Positions 1 through 10,268 of a DNA stretch of 64,000 nt are shown here, piece after piece. How positions within the stretch are numbered: position 1 is the stretch's first letter; each line of letters starts with the position of its first letter. Under the pieces are notes generated by a model. The model had not been told where the DNA came from. It saw only the letters and a list, made by a program, of their open reading frames with translations, and made no database searches. Made by a program: the position numbers and the translations under genes. This stretch comes from Bacteroidales bacterium (GTDB taxonomy: Bacteria > Bacteroidota > Bacteroidia > Bacteroidales > UBA932), in NCBI GenBank assembly GCA_017428245.1, contig JAFRRF010000002.1, positions 159,578 to 223,577 on the forward strand, written 5' to 3'.

Positions 1-1
1 C

Positions 2-208
2 GACCTGGTGCTGGTCGACACGCAGTCGCCCGCCTTCATCCCGCGCATCAACTTCATCGGTAACCTAATCTTGTCGGCCAACAGTTCCTGCTTCGACACG
101 GCCATCGTGGACGGACGCGTCGTGATGGAAGGACGGAAAGTCCCCGGGGAAGAGGAGATCCTCGAACGTGCCGATGCAATCGCCCGAGAAATCAATAAAG
201 TATCATAA
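2..208 (+). CDS. Amidohydrolase C-terminus (5'-truncated; probable MTA/SAH or related deaminase)
   Basis: Only the last 68 residues are present; the reading frame is open to the left edge, so the gene starts outside the window. The visible part reads [15 protein letters not shown], then a stretch ending in [12 protein letters not shown], which is the usual end of the metal-dependent amidohydrolase/deaminase superfamily, where the chain returns to the small beta-sandwich. The metal-binding residues lie upstream and cannot be checked. It stops 2 bases before a purine nucleoside phosphorylase, which is followed by an MtnA-like isomerase. This context favours a 5'-methylthioadenosine/S-adenosylhomocysteine deaminase feeding that pair. 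Family level is fairly safe; the substrate is inferred from neighbours only. Confidence 0.7.
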   Translation, partial: DLVLVDTQSPAFIPRINFIGNLILSANSSCFDTAIVDGRVVMEGRKVPGEEEILERADAIAREINKVS

Positions 209-210
209 TT

Positions 211-1038
211 ATGGACACTCGAGTCAAGAAGATCCGCGAAGCGGCTGCTTTCATCAAGGAAAACATCGGCGGGAAAACCCCTGAAGTCGGTATCATCCTG
301 GGCAGCGGCCTGGGCAAACTCGGAGACGCCATCGAGGCCGAAGCCGTGATTCCCTATGCAAAAATCCCGAACTTCGCCAAATCGACCGCCATCGGCCATA
401 AGGGCAACTTCATTTTCGGCAAACTGGCCGGTAAATACGTCTGCGCGATGCAGGGCCGGTTCCATTTCTATGAGGGCTATGCCATGGACCAGGTGACGCT
501 TCCGGTCCGCGTCATGGCCGCCCTGGGCATCAAGACCCTTTTCGTCTCCAATGCGGCAGGAGGCCTGAACCAGTCGTTTTCGGTGGGCGACCTGATGATC
601 ATCCGCGACCATATCAACCTGATGCCCAATCCGCTGATCGGTCCGAACCTGGACGCTTTCGGCGAGCGTTTCCCCGATATGACGGCGGCCTATGACCTCG
701 ATCTGATCGCACGGGCCGAAAAAATTGCTAAGAAAGCGAAGATTCCCGTGCGCAAGGGCGTCTATCTGGGCAATACGGGTCCGTCGTACGAGACACCGGC
801 CGAAGTCCGCTACTATATCTCGATCGGGGCGGACGCCGTGGGCATGTCCACCGTTCCCGAAGTGCTGGTGGCCCGCCACTGCGGCATTCCTGTTTTCGGC
901 ATGTCGGTGATCACCAATGTTTCCAATACCGACAACGCGAGTACCGTCCTCAACGACGGTGACGACGTGGTGCGGGCCGCCGATGCGGCCGCCGACCGGA
1001 TGTGCGCCATCTTCCAGAAGCTGATAGAAACGATCTGA
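211..1038 (+). CDS. Purine nucleoside phosphorylase (PNP, trimeric type)
   Basis: Phosphorolysis of purine nucleosides to free base and (deoxy)ribose 1-phosphate, in the cytoplasm. The 275-residue length is typical of the trimeric inosine/guanosine PNP family, which also includes methylthioadenosine and methylthioinosine phosphorylases. Visible motifs are the phosphate-binding GSGLG (residues 31-35), IGHKG (61-65), GRFHFYEG (82-89), NAAGGLN (114-120), GPSYETPAE (190-198) and GMSTVPE (211-217). Asn239 lies in the purine-contact region, which in this family favours 6-oxopurines. It starts 2 bases after the deaminase-like gene and is followed 2 bases later by the MtnA-like gene, so the three are probably co-transcribed. 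Phosphorolysis of methylthioinosine is a plausible role, inferred from context. Confidence 0.9.
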   Translation: MDTRVKKIREAAAFIKENIGGKTPEVGIILGSGLGKLGDAIEAEAVIPYAKIPNFAKSTAIGHKGNFIFGKLAGKYVCAMQGRFHFYEGYAMDQVTLPVRVMAALGIKTLFVSNAAGGLNQSFSVGDLMIIRDHINLMPNPLIGPNLDAFGERFPDMTAAYDLDLIARAEKIAKKAKIPVRKGVYLGNTGPSYETPAEVRYYISIGADAVGMSTVPEVLVARHCGIPVFGMSVITNVSNTDNASTVLNDGDDVVRAADAAADRMCAIFQKLIETI

Positions 1039-1040
1039 CC

Positions 1041-2123
1041 GTGAAAAGCATTTTTCCATACGATTCGGTAGAACTCAGCCCCAGCGGGCGTGAAGTGGTC
1101 ATTCTCGACCAGACACAGCTGCCTACCCAGGAGCGCTTCCTGCATCTGATTACCGCGGAGCAGATTTTCTATGCCATCACGCGGCTCAAGGTGCGCGGCG
1201 CGCCGGCCATCGGCATCGCGGCCGCCTTCGGCCTGGCAATGTGCGTGAACCGTTTCAGGACCCGTTCGCTGCAGGCGCTGGAGAATGAGTTCCTCCGCGT
1301 GAAGCACTACCTCTATATCTCCCGTCCCACCGCCGTCAACCTGATGTGGGCGCTTGACCGGATGGAACGCTGCTTCTACACCACCAAACAGGGGCTGGAG
1401 AACGCTGATGAGAAGCACGCCATCGAAGTGATCCGCAACTCCCTGACCGCCGAGGCAAGGGCGATCAAGGCCGAAGACGTCAAGATGTGCGAAGCCATCA
1501 GTGAACTGGGCTTTTCGCTCCTCCATCCCGGATGCGGCATCCTGACCCATTGCAACGCAGGCCATCTGGCCGTCTCGAAATTCGGTACTGCGCTCGGTCC
1601 GATCTATCTGGCCCAGCAGCAGGGCTACTCGCCGCGCGTGTACTGCGACGAAACGCGGCCGCTGCTTCAGGGAGCCCGCCTGACGGCTTATGAACTGACC
1701 AAGGCCGGCATCGACACCACGCTGATCTGCGACAATATGGCCGCCACGCTGATGGCGCAGCGGAAGATCGATTTCGTCTTTGTGGGCTGCGACCGGGTAG
1801 CGGCCAACGGTGACGTGGCCAACAAGATCGGCACGAACGGCGTAGCGATCATTGCCAAGTATTTCAAGGTTCCGCTTTATGTGTTTGCGCCGACGAGCAC
1901 CATCGATCTGGACTGCATCAGCGGCAGCGAAATCATCATCGAGGAGCGTCCCGCCTTCGAAGTGACCGATATGTACTACAGCAAACCGATGGCACCCAAG
2001 GGCGTGCGGGTGTACAACCCGGCTTTCGACATCACCCCCGCATCGCTGATTGCGGGCATTGTCACCGAAAACGGAATCCTCCGTCCCCGGGATATCAAAA
2101 ACCTCAGGAAAAACGGCAAATAG
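1041..2123 (+). CDS. mtnA: S-methyl-5-thioribose-1-phosphate isomerase-like protein
   Basis: Aldose-ketose isomerase of the eIF2B/MtnA family, expected to convert methylthioribose 1-phosphate to methylthioribulose 1-phosphate in methionine salvage. I chose the GTG at 1041 (360 residues) because a longer reading from 1002 would overlap the PNP gene and exceed the family length of about 350. Conserved elements are RGAPAIG (residues 52-58), SRPTAVNL (94-101), ILTHCNAG (167-174) with the catalytic Cys171, DETRPLLQGARLTAYEL (203-219), and VGCDRVAANGD (248-258) with the catalytic Asp251. No other methionine-salvage gene (mtnB, C, D or E) is in the window. The ribose 1-phosphate isomerase branch of the same fold is the main alternative. 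Confidence 0.85.
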   Translation: MKSIFPYDSVELSPSGREVVILDQTQLPTQERFLHLITAEQIFYAITRLKVRGAPAIGIAAAFGLAMCVNRFRTRSLQALENEFLRVKHYLYISRPTAVNLMWALDRMERCFYTTKQGLENADEKHAIEVIRNSLTAEARAIKAEDVKMCEAISELGFSLLHPGCGILTHCNAGHLAVSKFGTALGPIYLAQQQGYSPRVYCDETRPLLQGARLTAYELTKAGIDTTLICDNMAATLMAQRKIDFVFVGCDRVAANGDVANKIGTNGVAIIAKYFKVPLYVFAPTSTIDLDCISGSEIIIEERPAFEVTDMYYSKPMAPKGVRVYNPAFDITPASLIAGIVTENGILRPRDIKNLRKNGK

Positions 2124-2125
2124 GG

Positions 2126-2914
2126 ATGGTCCGGTTCCTGAGTCTGTCGAGCGGCAGCAATGGCAACTGCTATTATTTCGGAAACGGCCGGACCGCTTTC
2201 CTCATCGATATCGGCATTGGGGCCCGCACCATCAAGAAGCGGCTCGCCGAGCACGACATCCCTTTCGACTCGATCGATGCCATTTTCGTGACGCACGACC
2301 ACTTCGACCATATCAAGAGTCTCGGGACCTATACCGAGCGATACCGGCGGCCGGTCTATCTGACCCGGACGCTGGAGAAGGCCCTGCGCTCCAATTTCTG
2401 CACGGCAGGCCGGCTCAAGGGCTGTGTCCGTTATCTGGAAGAGGGTAAAGAGGCAGCCATCGGCGATGATCTGCGCATTACGCCGTTCGTCGTGCCCCAC
2501 GACGCCACACAGACCGTCGGTTACCATTTTACGTTCGACGGCGAGCGTTTTACGGTGATGACCGACTTGGGGGAGGTGACCGACGAGGCGGTGCGCTATG
2601 CTTCGCTTGCCGACCATCTCGTGGTCGAGTCGAACTACGACGTGGATATGCTGATGACGGGTTCCTACCCGCCGGCGCTCAAACGGCGCATTCTTACTGA
2701 ACACGGCCACCTGTCCAACGACCAGACAGCCTCGCTGCTGCGCCGCAGCAGCCACGACGGCCTTCGCGACGTGTTCCTCTGTCACCTGAGCGCCAACAAC
2801 AATACGCCCCGCCTGGCCTTCGAGAATGCAAAAAAGACGCTCGAGAGCATCGGCTCCCGAGCGTCCCTGTATTGCCTTCCGCGCAGCAGCGCGTCGGACG
2901 TTTTCAATTTCTAG
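2126..2914 (+). CDS. Metallo-beta-lactamase-fold hydrolase, YycJ/WalJ-like
   Basis: 262-residue single-domain metallo-beta-lactamase protein. The N-terminus SSGSNGN (residues 8-14) and the metal motif THDHFDH (56-62: His57, Asp58, His59, Asp61, His62) match the YycJ/WalJ and phosphoribosyl cyclic phosphodiesterase-like group. A later metal-bridging Asp is in VMTDLGE, and a late His is in EHGHLSND. No signal peptide is present, so it acts in the cytoplasm; relatives are implicated in nucleic-acid metabolism. The substrate cannot be told from sequence. It starts 2 bases after mtnA and converges on the TPR gene: the two stop codons share the palindrome CTAG at 2911-2914. Confidence 0.82.
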   Translation: MVRFLSLSSGSNGNCYYFGNGRTAFLIDIGIGARTIKKRLAEHDIPFDSIDAIFVTHDHFDHIKSLGTYTERYRRPVYLTRTLEKALRSNFCTAGRLKGCVRYLEEGKEAAIGDDLRITPFVVPHDATQTVGYHFTFDGERFTVMTDLGEVTDEAVRYASLADHLVVESNYDVDMLMTGSYPPALKRRILTEHGHLSNDQTASLLRRSSHDGLRDVFLCHLSANNNTPRLAFENAKKTLESIGSRASLYCLPRSSASDVFNF

Positions 2915-4227
2915 TTCTCACCCTTGACGATGGCGTCGTACTTCTTCGAGAGAGCCTCGTATTCAGGGTTCTTTTCGCGGAGACGGAAGTAGATGTTTTT
3001 CAGGTATTCCGCCACAGCGCCCTGGATTTCCTTGTCGTTGGTCCTGGCGAAAGCCTTCTCGAAAGGATCGATGGCTTTCTCGAGGGTGTCGTCCATTTCC
3101 TTGACGAGGGCGAAGTACTTGTTGTCGTCGAGTTCTTCGCTGGCCTTGTTCTGCAGTTCGATGGCCTGGTCGTAGTAGAGGACACCGAGTCCGAGCGGAC
3201 CGAACACATAGTTCGGGTCGATCTCGCTGGCTTTCTGATAGAGTTTGGCCGCGTTCTCGAAGTCATTGAGCTGTTTGTAGACGTTGCCTTCCACATAGAA
3301 GAGGCTGGCGTTGTTCGGGTCGAGGGCCTGGGCGGCGTGCATCAGTTCGAAGAGTTTGCCCGTGTCATCGTTGTTGTCCATGTACTGGTTGATGAGGCCG
3401 ATCAGGATGTTGCTGTTCTCCGGGAACTTCACGAAACCTTCTTCCAGAACCGCCTTGCAGGCGTCCTTGTCGCCCATCGTACGATAGGTCTCGGCGAGGT
3501 TGGCATAGGCGAATCCATTCTGGTAGTAACCCATGTCGAGGCACTTCTTATAGAACTCGATGGCCTGGTCCTTGTTGCCCGCCATATTCGAAACGAGGGC
3601 GGTGTAGTAGGTGTTGGTGGAGTCGACCCTGCCGAGAATCGGGTTGGCGGCGCATTCGGCAGCCTTCTTGAAGAGACCGGAGGCCTTTTCGAAATTGCCG
3701 GCCAGGTACTCTGAGAGGGCTTCGTTCGACAGCTTGCCGTGGATGTCTTCCATCATGGCGAGGATGTCCTTGCCCTTGGAATCTTTCGGGTCGACTTCCT
3801 TGGCTTTGCCCAGGGCGTCGATGGCTTTGCCAAGCAGGTCACCTTCGACGGCCGGTTTGGTCACGAGGAAGAACTCGAGGATACCGCCGTCGTTATAGTA
3901 AAGGTCCTTGTCAGCGTAGGAGTCCACGGTATAGGTAGCTTCCGCGCCCTTCTTCTCGGTGGTGCTGAAAATCTGCTGTTCCTTCAGGAAGAGTTTGACC
4001 TCCTGCTGAGGCGTACCCGTCAGGATGTTCCGGGAAGGCTGGTCGTAAGCTTCGATGTACGCTTTGGCCAGGGAGATCCAGGTGGCCGGTTTTGCGGCTT
4101 TTTTGGCATCGGCGGCAGCGGCCTCGGCCTTGCCTACGGCCTTGAGGGCGTCTGCGGCGTTTTTGGGCTGGGCACTGACCATCGTCAGCGAGAGGATGAA
4201 CGACAGTGCGATGAGAATTCTTTTCAT
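2911..4227 (-). CDS. Secreted/periplasmic tetratricopeptide-repeat protein
   Basis: 438 residues with a signal peptide (MKRILIALSFILSLTMVSAQ, type I cleavage after Ala). The mature protein is an Ala/Lys-rich N-terminus followed by helical repeats. TPR-like units are clear around NPILGRVDSTNTYYTALVSN, DQAIEFYKKCLDMGY, YANLAETYRTMGD and NDFENAAKLYQKASEIDPNY. TPR arrays serve as protein-protein scaffolds; no catalytic motif is visible. It lies 16 bases downstream of gyrA on the same strand, so it is probably transcribed with gyrA, a neighbourhood I associate with other Bacteroidota. The role is probably envelope-related and otherwise unknown. Confidence 0.85.
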   Translation of the reverse strand: MKRILIALSFILSLTMVSAQPKNAADALKAVGKAEAAAADAKKAAKPATWISLAKAYIEAYDQPSRNILTGTPQQEVKLFLKEQQIFSTTEKKGAEATYTVDSYADKDLYYNDGGILEFFLVTKPAVEGDLLGKAIDALGKAKEVDPKDSKGKDILAMMEDIHGKLSNEALSEYLAGNFEKASGLFKKAAECAANPILGRVDSTNTYYTALVSNMAGNKDQAIEFYKKCLDMGYYQNGFAYANLAETYRTMGDKDACKAVLEEGFVKFPENSNILIGLINQYMDNNDDTGKLFELMHAAQALDPNNASLFYVEGNVYKQLNDFENAAKLYQKASEIDPNYVFGPLGLGVLYYDQAIELQNKASEELDDNKYFALVKEMDDTLEKAIDPFEKAFARTNDKEIQGAVAEYLKNIYFRLREKNPEYEALSKKYDAIVKGEN

Positions 4228-4243
4228 AACTTTTGTGTTTAGA

Positions 4244-6754
4244 TTATTGATTGTTTTCTATTGTTTCGGTCTCTTGCGGAGTTTCCGTTTCTTCTTCCTT
4301 GGCCACGACGCAGACGGCTGCGATGCTGTCGCCTTCGCGGATGCTGATGAGTTTCACACCCTGGGTCGCACGTCCTGCCACGCGGATTTCTTCGGCCGGC
4401 ATCCGGATCGTGATCCCCGATTTGTTGATGATCATCAGGTCGTTGTCGTCGCTGACGGCTTTCAATGCAATTAGCTTGCCAGTCTTTTCGGTGATGGCGA
4501 TGGTCTTGACGCCCTTGCTGCCGCGGTTGGTCTTGCGGTATTCGTCCAGTTCGGAGCGCTTTCCGAAACCGTTCTCACTGACGACCAGGATGTCCTGCGG
4601 ATGCCGGGCCTGTTCTTCGGGATCGATGCAGACCATTCCGACCACGAAATCGCCTTCTTCAAGGTTGATACCCCGTACGCCGGTGGAGTTGCGGCCGATG
4701 GCGCGTGCGTCCTCTTCGTCGAAGCGGCAGCATTTGCCCTGGTTGCCGGCCAGCAGGATTTCGCAGTTTCCGCTGGTCAGCGCGGCGCCGATCAGGGCGT
4801 CGCCTTCGCGCAGGTTGACGGCGATGATGCCGCCCGTGCGCGGACGGGAATAAGCTTCGAGAATCGTTTTCTTGATAGTGCCGCCCGCGGTGGCCAGGAC
4901 TACGTAGTGGCTGCCGATGAATTCCTTGTCGTCGAGATCCTGCACGTTGAGGTAGGCCTGGATACGGTCTTCCGGCGTGAGCGGCAGGATGTTCTGGATG
5001 GCGCGGCCTTTCGAGGCCTTGGCGCCTTCAGGAACATCATAGACCTTGAGCCAGAAGCATTTGCCACTCTGCGTGAAGAACATCAGCGTGCTGTGCATAT
5101 TGGCTACGTAGATGTGCTCGATGAAGTCTTCGTCGCGAGTGGTGCTGCCCTTGGCGCCTACGCCGCCGCGGCCCTGAGAACGGTATTCCGACAGGCTGGT
5201 GCGCTTGATATAGCCGAAATGCGAGACGGTGATCACCACGTCTTCGTTCGGGTAGAAGTCTTCCGGGTTGAAATCTTCCGCGGTCAGTGCGATTTCGCTG
5301 CGGCGTTCGTCGCCGTATTTTTCTTTCAGTTCGCGGAGCTCGTCCTTGATGATGCCCATCTGCATCTCTTCGCTGCCGAGGACCTGCTGGTAGTAATCGA
5401 TCAGTCTTTCGAGCTCGTCGTATTCTGCCTGAAGCTTGTCGCGCTCCAGTCCTGTGAGCTGGCGGAGTCGCATTTCCACGATGGCGTCGGCCTGTTCGGC
5501 CGTGAATCCGAACTGGGCCACCAGGCCGTCGCGGGCTTCCGTCACGCTGCGGGAGGCGCGGATCAGGGCGATGATCTCGTCGATGATATCGAGGGCCTTG
5601 AGCAGGCCTTCGAGGATATGGGCCCGTTTGAGGGCCTTGTTGAGCTCGAAGCGGGTGCGGCGCACCACCACTTCGTGGCGGTGGCGCACGAAGTATTTGA
5701 TGAGCTGCTTGAGGTTCAGCTGTTTCGGACGGCCGTCCACCAGTGCGATGTTGTTGACCGAGAAGCTTGACTGGAGCGGGGTCAGCTTGAACAGGGTGTT
5801 GAGCACCACGTTCGACGGGGCGCCCTGCTTGAGTTTGATGACGATGCGCATGCCGTCACGGTCGCTTTCGTCGTTGATGTAGGAGATGCCGTCGATCTTC
5901 TTGGCCTCCACCAGTTCGGCGATTCGCTCGATGAGTTCGCGCTTGTTGATGGTGTAGGGAATCTCGGTCACTACGATGGTCTCGCGGCCCGACGAAGACA
6001 CTTCGATGCTGGTCTTCGAACGGATGACGATGCGGCCGCGGCCGGTCTCGAAAGCGTCGCGGATGCCGCGGACACCCTGGATGATACCGCCGGTAGGGAA
6101 GTCGGGACCCTTGATGTGCTCCATCAGTCCGTCGACGTCGATGTCGGGGTTGTCGATGTAGGCGCAGATGGCGTCGCAGCATTCCGACAGGTTGTGCGGG
6201 GCCATATTGGTGGCCATACCTACGGCGATGCCGTTGGAACCGTTCATCAGCAGCAGCGGGGCCTTGGAGGGCAGGACGGTCGGCTCCTGGAGCGATTCGT
6301 CGAAGTTGGGTTTGAAATCGACCGTATCCTTGTCCAGGTCGGCCAGCACTTCCTCGGCCAGTTTCTGCAGTTTGGCCTCCGTATATCGCATGGCGGCCAC
6401 GGGGTCGCCGTCGATCGAACCGAAGTTTCCCTGACCGTGGACCAGCAGGTAACGCAGGTTCCAGGGCTGGGCCAGGCGCGCCATTGCGTCGTAGACGCTG
6501 GAGTCGCCGTGCGGATGATACTTACCCAGGACGTCGCCGACGATACGCGCCGACTTCTTGACGCCGCCGCTGTAGGTGACGCCCAGGTTGCTCATGCCAT
6601 ATAACACACGCCGGTGAACCGGCTTAAGTCCGTCTCTCACATCGGGTAAGGCTCGGGCCACGATCACAGACATCGAATAGTCTATGTAGGCCGACTTCAT
6701 CTCGTTTTCTATGTTGATAGGAATGATCCTACCGCCATTCTCTTCAAAATCCAT
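4244..6754 (-). CDS. gyrA: DNA gyrase subunit A
   Basis: 836-residue breakage-reunion subunit of type IIA topoisomerase. The winged-helix/tower part includes [17 protein letters not shown] (residues 73-89), and the catalytic tyrosine is Tyr124 in AMRYTE. The C-terminal beta-pinwheel starts near [10 protein letters not shown], a variant GyrA-box, and continues with repeated blade motifs. The positions equivalent to Escherichia coli Ser83 and Asp87 are Ser85 and Asp89, the residues of a quinolone-sensitive enzyme. The C-terminus ends in an acidic tail ([18 protein letters not shown]). It is divergent from clpC, and a TPR gene follows downstream. I favour gyrase over topoisomerase IV subunit A because of the GyrA-box and overall length. 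Confidence 0.97.
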   Translation of the reverse strand: MDFEENGGRIIPINIENEMKSAYIDYSMSVIVARALPDVRDGLKPVHRRVLYGMSNLGVTYSGGVKKSARIVGDVLGKYHPHGDSSVYDAMARLAQPWNLRYLLVHGQGNFGSIDGDPVAAMRYTEAKLQKLAEEVLADLDKDTVDFKPNFDESLQEPTVLPSKAPLLLMNGSNGIAVGMATNMAPHNLSECCDAICAYIDNPDIDVDGLMEHIKGPDFPTGGIIQGVRGIRDAFETGRGRIVIRSKTSIEVSSSGRETIVVTEIPYTINKRELIERIAELVEAKKIDGISYINDESDRDGMRIVIKLKQGAPSNVVLNTLFKLTPLQSSFSVNNIALVDGRPKQLNLKQLIKYFVRHRHEVVVRRTRFELNKALKRAHILEGLLKALDIIDEIIALIRASRSVTEARDGLVAQFGFTAEQADAIVEMRLRQLTGLERDKLQAEYDELERLIDYYQQVLGSEEMQMGIIKDELRELKEKYGDERRSEIALTAEDFNPEDFYPNEDVVITVSHFGYIKRTSLSEYRSQGRGGVGAKGSTTRDEDFIEHIYVANMHSTLMFFTQSGKCFWLKVYDVPEGAKASKGRAIQNILPLTPEDRIQAYLNVQDLDDKEFIGSHYVVLATAGGTIKKTILEAYSRPRTGGIIAVNLREGDALIGAALTSGNCEILLAGNQGKCCRFDEEDARAIGRNSTGVRGINLEEGDFVVGMVCIDPEEQARHPQDILVVSENGFGKRSELDEYRKTNRGSKGVKTIAITEKTGKLIALKAVSDDNDLMIINKSGITIRMPAEEIRVAGRATQGVKLISIREGDSIAAVCVVAKEEETETPQETETIENNQ

Positions 6755-6841
6755 TTTGTAACAGTTTCAATCCAAAAATATCGTGTAAAAATACAAAAAA
6801 AATAGGAAGCGGACAAATTATTTATTTCGCCGCTTTTTTAT

Positions 6842-6849
6842 TATCTTGG
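6842..6849 (+). promoter_or_regulatory. Possible clpC -7 box
   Basis: TATCTTGG differs at one position from the Bacteroidota -7 consensus TAnnTTTG and lies 18 bases before the clpC start. I see no convincing -33 TTTG element upstream in this AT-rich stretch, so the call is tentative. Confidence 0.3.
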
Positions 6850-6867
6850 CGCATAATTTTGGAAAAT

Positions 6868-9330
6868 ATGACATCGAACCAAGGATACTCCAACGAAATC
6901 AAAATCGTCCTCAATTATGCCCTGGAAGAGGCGGCCCGGCTGGGCAGTTACATCGCTACGCCCGACCATTTGTTCCTGGGAATCCTGCGGCACCGGGAGT
7001 CGGATGCCGTGAAGATGCTCGAGAGCCTGGGCGTGGACCTGCGGAAGGTGAAAAAGGAGATTGAAGACAAGATTGCGGCGCCGGCGCCGATCCCGTTCGG
7101 CCAGCGCGGTTCCATCTCCTTGAGCAGCAAGTCGCAGGATATCCTGATGGCTTGCCGGCGGATGCACGGCGAGGTGACGCCCGCCTTGCTGATGGCCGAG
7201 ATTTTCATGCAATGGCACGGGGCCTGCACCACGGCCTTCGAGAATATGAACATTCCGCCCGACAAACTTACCGGCAAGTTCCGGGAGATGCTGGAACAGG
7301 CGATGATGGCCTCGTCCGACGGCGACGACGCACCGGAGACGGACGGCGGTCAGCCGGATGCCCCGTCCGCGTCCCGCGGCGACAAGAAGTCGCTGGTCGA
7401 ATCCTATGGCTTCGACCTGACGCGGGCCGCCGTCAGCGGTGAGCTTGACCCGGTGGTCGGCCGCGAGGCGGAGATCGAGCGCCTGGCCCAGATCCTGAGC
7501 CGCCGCAAGAAGAACAATCCGGTGCTCATCGGTGAGTCGGGATCCGGCAAATCGGCTGTCGTGGAAGGCCTGGCCCAGCGCATCGCGGCCAAGAACGTAC
7601 CCCGTTCCCTGCTGTCGAAGCGCATCATCTCGCTGGATATGGGCTCGCTCGTGGCCGGCACGAAATACCGCGGCCAGTTCGAAGAGCGCATCAAGGCCAT
7701 CCTGGGAGAAATCAAGAAGAATCCCGACCTGATCCTGTTCATCGACGAACTTCATACCATCGTCGGCGCCGGCAGCACGCCGGGCTCGCTCGACGCGGCG
7801 AATCTCCTGAAACCCGCGCTGGCGCGCGGCCAGATCCAGTGCATCGGCGCCACGACGCTCGACGAGTACCGCGAATACATCGAGAAAGACGCCGCGCTGG
7901 AGCGCCGCTTCCAGAAGATTCTGGTGGAGCCCACCGATTATGCCCAGACGCTGGCCATCCTGGAGGGCATCAAGTCCCGTTACGAGGATTTCCATCGCGT
8001 CCACTATACGGATGCGGCCGTCAAGGCCTGCATCACGCTGTCGCAGCGCTATATCTCCGACCGTTGCTTGCCCGACAAGGCCATCGACGTGCTGGACGAG
8101 GCGGGTGCCCGCGTCCATATCGGCGATATGAAAGGCTCCGACGAGGCTGTCCGGCTGGAAAGCGATCTGGAACCGATCCGGGCCGAGAAGCGAAGCGCCG
8201 CCAAGGCGGGCGACTTCAAGCGGGCGGCCGCCCTGCACCGGCTCGAACAGGAGAAGGAACAGGCCGTAGCCGAGGCCGTGAAGGCGGCCGCCTCCGGTGA
8301 AGAGAAATACCGGACGGTGGACGAGGACGTCGTGGCCCGGGTGGTCTCCGTGATGACGAACATCCCGGTCTACAAAGTGGCCGAGAGCGAAGGCACGCGG
8401 CTGCTGAAGATGGAAGAAGTGCTGCGGGGCGTTGTCGTGGGTCAGGACGAAGCGCTGTCGAAAGTGGTGAAGGCCATCCGCCGCAACCGCGCCGGCCTCA
8501 AAGATCCGAACAAACCCATCGGCACCTTCCTTTTCCTGGGTCCGACCGGTGTGGGCAAGACCCATCTGGCCAAGAAGATTGCCGAATATATGTTCGATTC
8601 GGCCGACAATATCATCCGCATCGATATGAGCGAATACGGTGAGAAGTTCTCGTCGAGCCGGCTCATCGGCGCGCCTCCGGGCTATGTCGGCTACAATGAG
8701 GGGGGACAACTCAGCGAGCAGGTCCGCCGCAAGCCTTATTCGGTGGTGCTCCTCGACGAGGTCGAGAAAGCCCATCCCGATATCTTCAATCTCCTGTTGC
8801 AGGTGCTCGACGAGGGCCGTCTGACCGACAGTGCGGGCCGATACATCGATTTCAAGAACACGATCCTGATCCTGACCTCGAACGTCGGCAGCCGCGAACT
8901 GAAGGACTTCGGCCGCGGCATCGGTTTCTCCACGGGCAACGATGACCGCGCTGCTTCGCAGAACGCCTTGATCGACAAGGCGCTGGGCAAGGTCTTCACG
9001 CCCGAGTTCCTGAACCGTCTCGACGAGCAGATCTATTTCAACGCTCTGACGCAGGACGATATCTATCAGATCATCGACATCGAGTTGCGCGAACTGCACG
9101 GCCGGATAAAGGAGCTGGGTTACACGCTTTCCATCGACAAGACGGCCAAGAAGTTCATCGCCGATGTGGGCTACGACCCGAAGTTCGGCGCCCGGCCGCT
9201 GAAGCGCGCTATCCAGCGCTACGTCGAAGACCCGGTCTCCGAGGTCATCATCGAAGGCCTTCCCGCCGGCGCGAAACTGAAGGTCAAGCTGGGTAAGGAC
9301 AAGAATTCAACCACGGTCGTAGTGGCTTGA
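6868..9330 (+). CDS. clpC: ATP-dependent Clp protease ATP-binding subunit ClpC
   Basis: HSP100/AAA+ unfoldase partner of ClpP in cytoplasmic protein quality control. The domain order is two Clp-N repeats (residues about 5-140), a variable acidic linker ([15 protein letters not shown] region), AAA-1 with Walker A GESGSGKS (222-229) and Walker [10 protein letters not shown], a short middle domain with a UVR-like stretch ([17 protein letters not shown]), AAA-2 with Walker A GPTGVGKT (558-565) and the Y-G-Y pore loop GYVGYNEGG, then a D2-small domain. I use ATG 6868 (820 residues); an in-frame TTG at 6859 is less likely. ClpB is excluded by the short middle domain. It is transcribed divergently from gyrA and followed by a large inverted repeat. 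Confidence 0.95.
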   Translation: MTSNQGYSNEIKIVLNYALEEAARLGSYIATPDHLFLGILRHRESDAVKMLESLGVDLRKVKKEIEDKIAAPAPIPFGQRGSISLSSKSQDILMACRRMHGEVTPALLMAEIFMQWHGACTTAFENMNIPPDKLTGKFREMLEQAMMASSDGDDAPETDGGQPDAPSASRGDKKSLVESYGFDLTRAAVSGELDPVVGREAEIERLAQILSRRKKNNPVLIGESGSGKSAVVEGLAQRIAAKNVPRSLLSKRIISLDMGSLVAGTKYRGQFEERIKAILGEIKKNPDLILFIDELHTIVGAGSTPGSLDAANLLKPALARGQIQCIGATTLDEYREYIEKDAALERRFQKILVEPTDYAQTLAILEGIKSRYEDFHRVHYTDAAVKACITLSQRYISDRCLPDKAIDVLDEAGARVHIGDMKGSDEAVRLESDLEPIRAEKRSAAKAGDFKRAAALHRLEQEKEQAVAEAVKAAASGEEKYRTVDEDVVARVVSVMTNIPVYKVAESEGTRLLKMEEVLRGVVVGQDEALSKVVKAIRRNRAGLKDPNKPIGTFLFLGPTGVGKTHLAKKIAEYMFDSADNIIRIDMSEYGEKFSSSRLIGAPPGYVGYNEGGQLSEQVRRKPYSVVLLDEVEKAHPDIFNLLLQVLDEGRLTDSAGRYIDFKNTILILTSNVGSRELKDFGRGIGFSTGNDDRAASQNALIDKALGKVFTPEFLNRLDEQIYFNALTQDDIYQIIDIELRELHGRIKELGYTLSIDKTAKKFIADVGYDPKFGARPLKRAIQRYVEDPVSEVIIEGLPAGAKLKVKLGKDKNSTTVVVA

Positions 9331-9336
9331 TTTCTC

Positions 9337-9416
9337 GCCTATGAAGCCCCTTCACATCCGCTACGGCTGTCCGCACAAGCCACCGCGCAAAAACTTCGTG
9401 AAGGGGCTTCATAGGC
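9337..9416. repeat. Perfect 19-bp inverted repeat with 42-base loop downstream of clpC
   Basis: Arms GCCTATGAAGCCCCTTCAC (9337-9355) and its exact reverse complement (9398-9416). The loop contains a smaller imperfect hairpin (GGCTGT pairing with ACAAGCC, around 9365-9382). It starts 6 bases after the clpC stop. No T-run follows the right arm, and the loop is far longer than in a normal intrinsic terminator. It may act as a transcript end or RNA-stabilising structure, or be a mobile palindrome. Confidence 0.75.
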
Positions 9417-9500
9417 AAGAAGAAGCTGCTGCGTGGCAGATAGGTATTTGATTGTTAGTATTTTATAATAAATCGCTTGCGTCAAAACGCGCAACCGAAA

Positions 9501-10268
9501 ATGAGCAAAGTTATGAATATCAAAAGCTTAGGTGCCACGCTCCTAGTGGCCTTCGGATTGGTTTTGTCGAGTTGTTTAACGTATGCACAGGATTGGGGCG
9601 GGCTGCAGCGGTTTGAGGCCGCGAATGCGGCGCTCGCGGACCCGGTTGCCGGACAGCCGCGTGTGGTGTTGATGGGCGATTCCATTACCGAAGAGTGGCT
9701 GCGGCTTCGGCCGGATTTCTTTTCGTCTAACGGATATGTCGGACGGGGCATCAGCGGTCAGGTGTCGGCGCAGATGCTGGTCCGCTTCCGTCAGGATGTC
9801 ATCGACCTGCATCCCGCAGCCGTGGTCATCAATGCCGGGACCAATGACGTCGCTGAAAACCAGGGCCCTTACAGCGAAGACTTCGCCTTCGGCAACATCG
9901 TTTCGATGACCGAACTTGCCAGGGCAAACGGCATTGCCGTCGTTCTGACATCCGTCCTTCCCGCCGCGAAGTTCAGTTGGCGTCCCGCTTTGACAGACGC
10001 CGCCGACAAAATCGCCGCCCTCAATGTCCGAATCAAGGCCTACGCTGTGGAACAGGGGATTCCCTATGTCGATTATTACACCCCGATGGTCGTCTCCGAT
10101 CCCTCCCGCGCACTCAATCCCGCCTATTCCAAAGACGGCGTCCACCCCATCCCCGCTGGCTACGCCGTGATGGAACCCCTCGTGGTCGAAGCCATCAATG
10201 TCGCCCTCGCCGCCGCTGCCCAGGACACCGCCTGCCAGTCGTCTTCCGCCTGCGGCCGCTGCCGATGA
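9501..10268 (+). CDS. SGNH/GDSL-family esterase lipoprotein
   Basis: About 255 residues; the start is ATG 9501, with ATG 9513 equally possible. The N-terminus is a lipoprotein signal, with the lipobox LSSC following a hydrophobic run. The four SGNH blocks are visible: block I LMGDSITEEW (Ser nucleophile), block II GRGISGQ (Gly), block III INAGTND (Asn) and block V DGVHPIPAGY (Asp/His). The family contains lipases, esterases and carbohydrate acetylesterases, and the substrate is not predictable here. The Cys/Ser-rich tail (CQSSSACGRCR) is unusual and may reflect that the 3' end overlaps the next gene by ATGA. It probably acts at the outer membrane. Confidence 0.85.
   Translation: MSKVMNIKSLGATLLVAFGLVLSSCLTYAQDWGGLQRFEAANAALADPVAGQPRVVLMGDSITEEWLRLRPDFFSSNGYVGRGISGQVSAQMLVRFRQDVIDLHPAAVVINAGTNDVAENQGPYSEDFAFGNIVSMTELARANGIAVVLTSVLPAAKFSWRPALTDAADKIAALNVRIKAYAVEQGIPYVDYYTPMVVSDPSRALNPAYSKDGVHPIPAGYAVMEPLVVEAINVALAAAAQDTACQSSSACGRCR

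Noticed and set aside
6788..6838. AGCGG...CCGCT followed by T6 between gyrA and clpC as an intrinsic terminator.
   Set aside because: The stem is only 5-6 bp with a loop of about 17 bases, and it lies between divergent gene starts, where no transcript needs to end.
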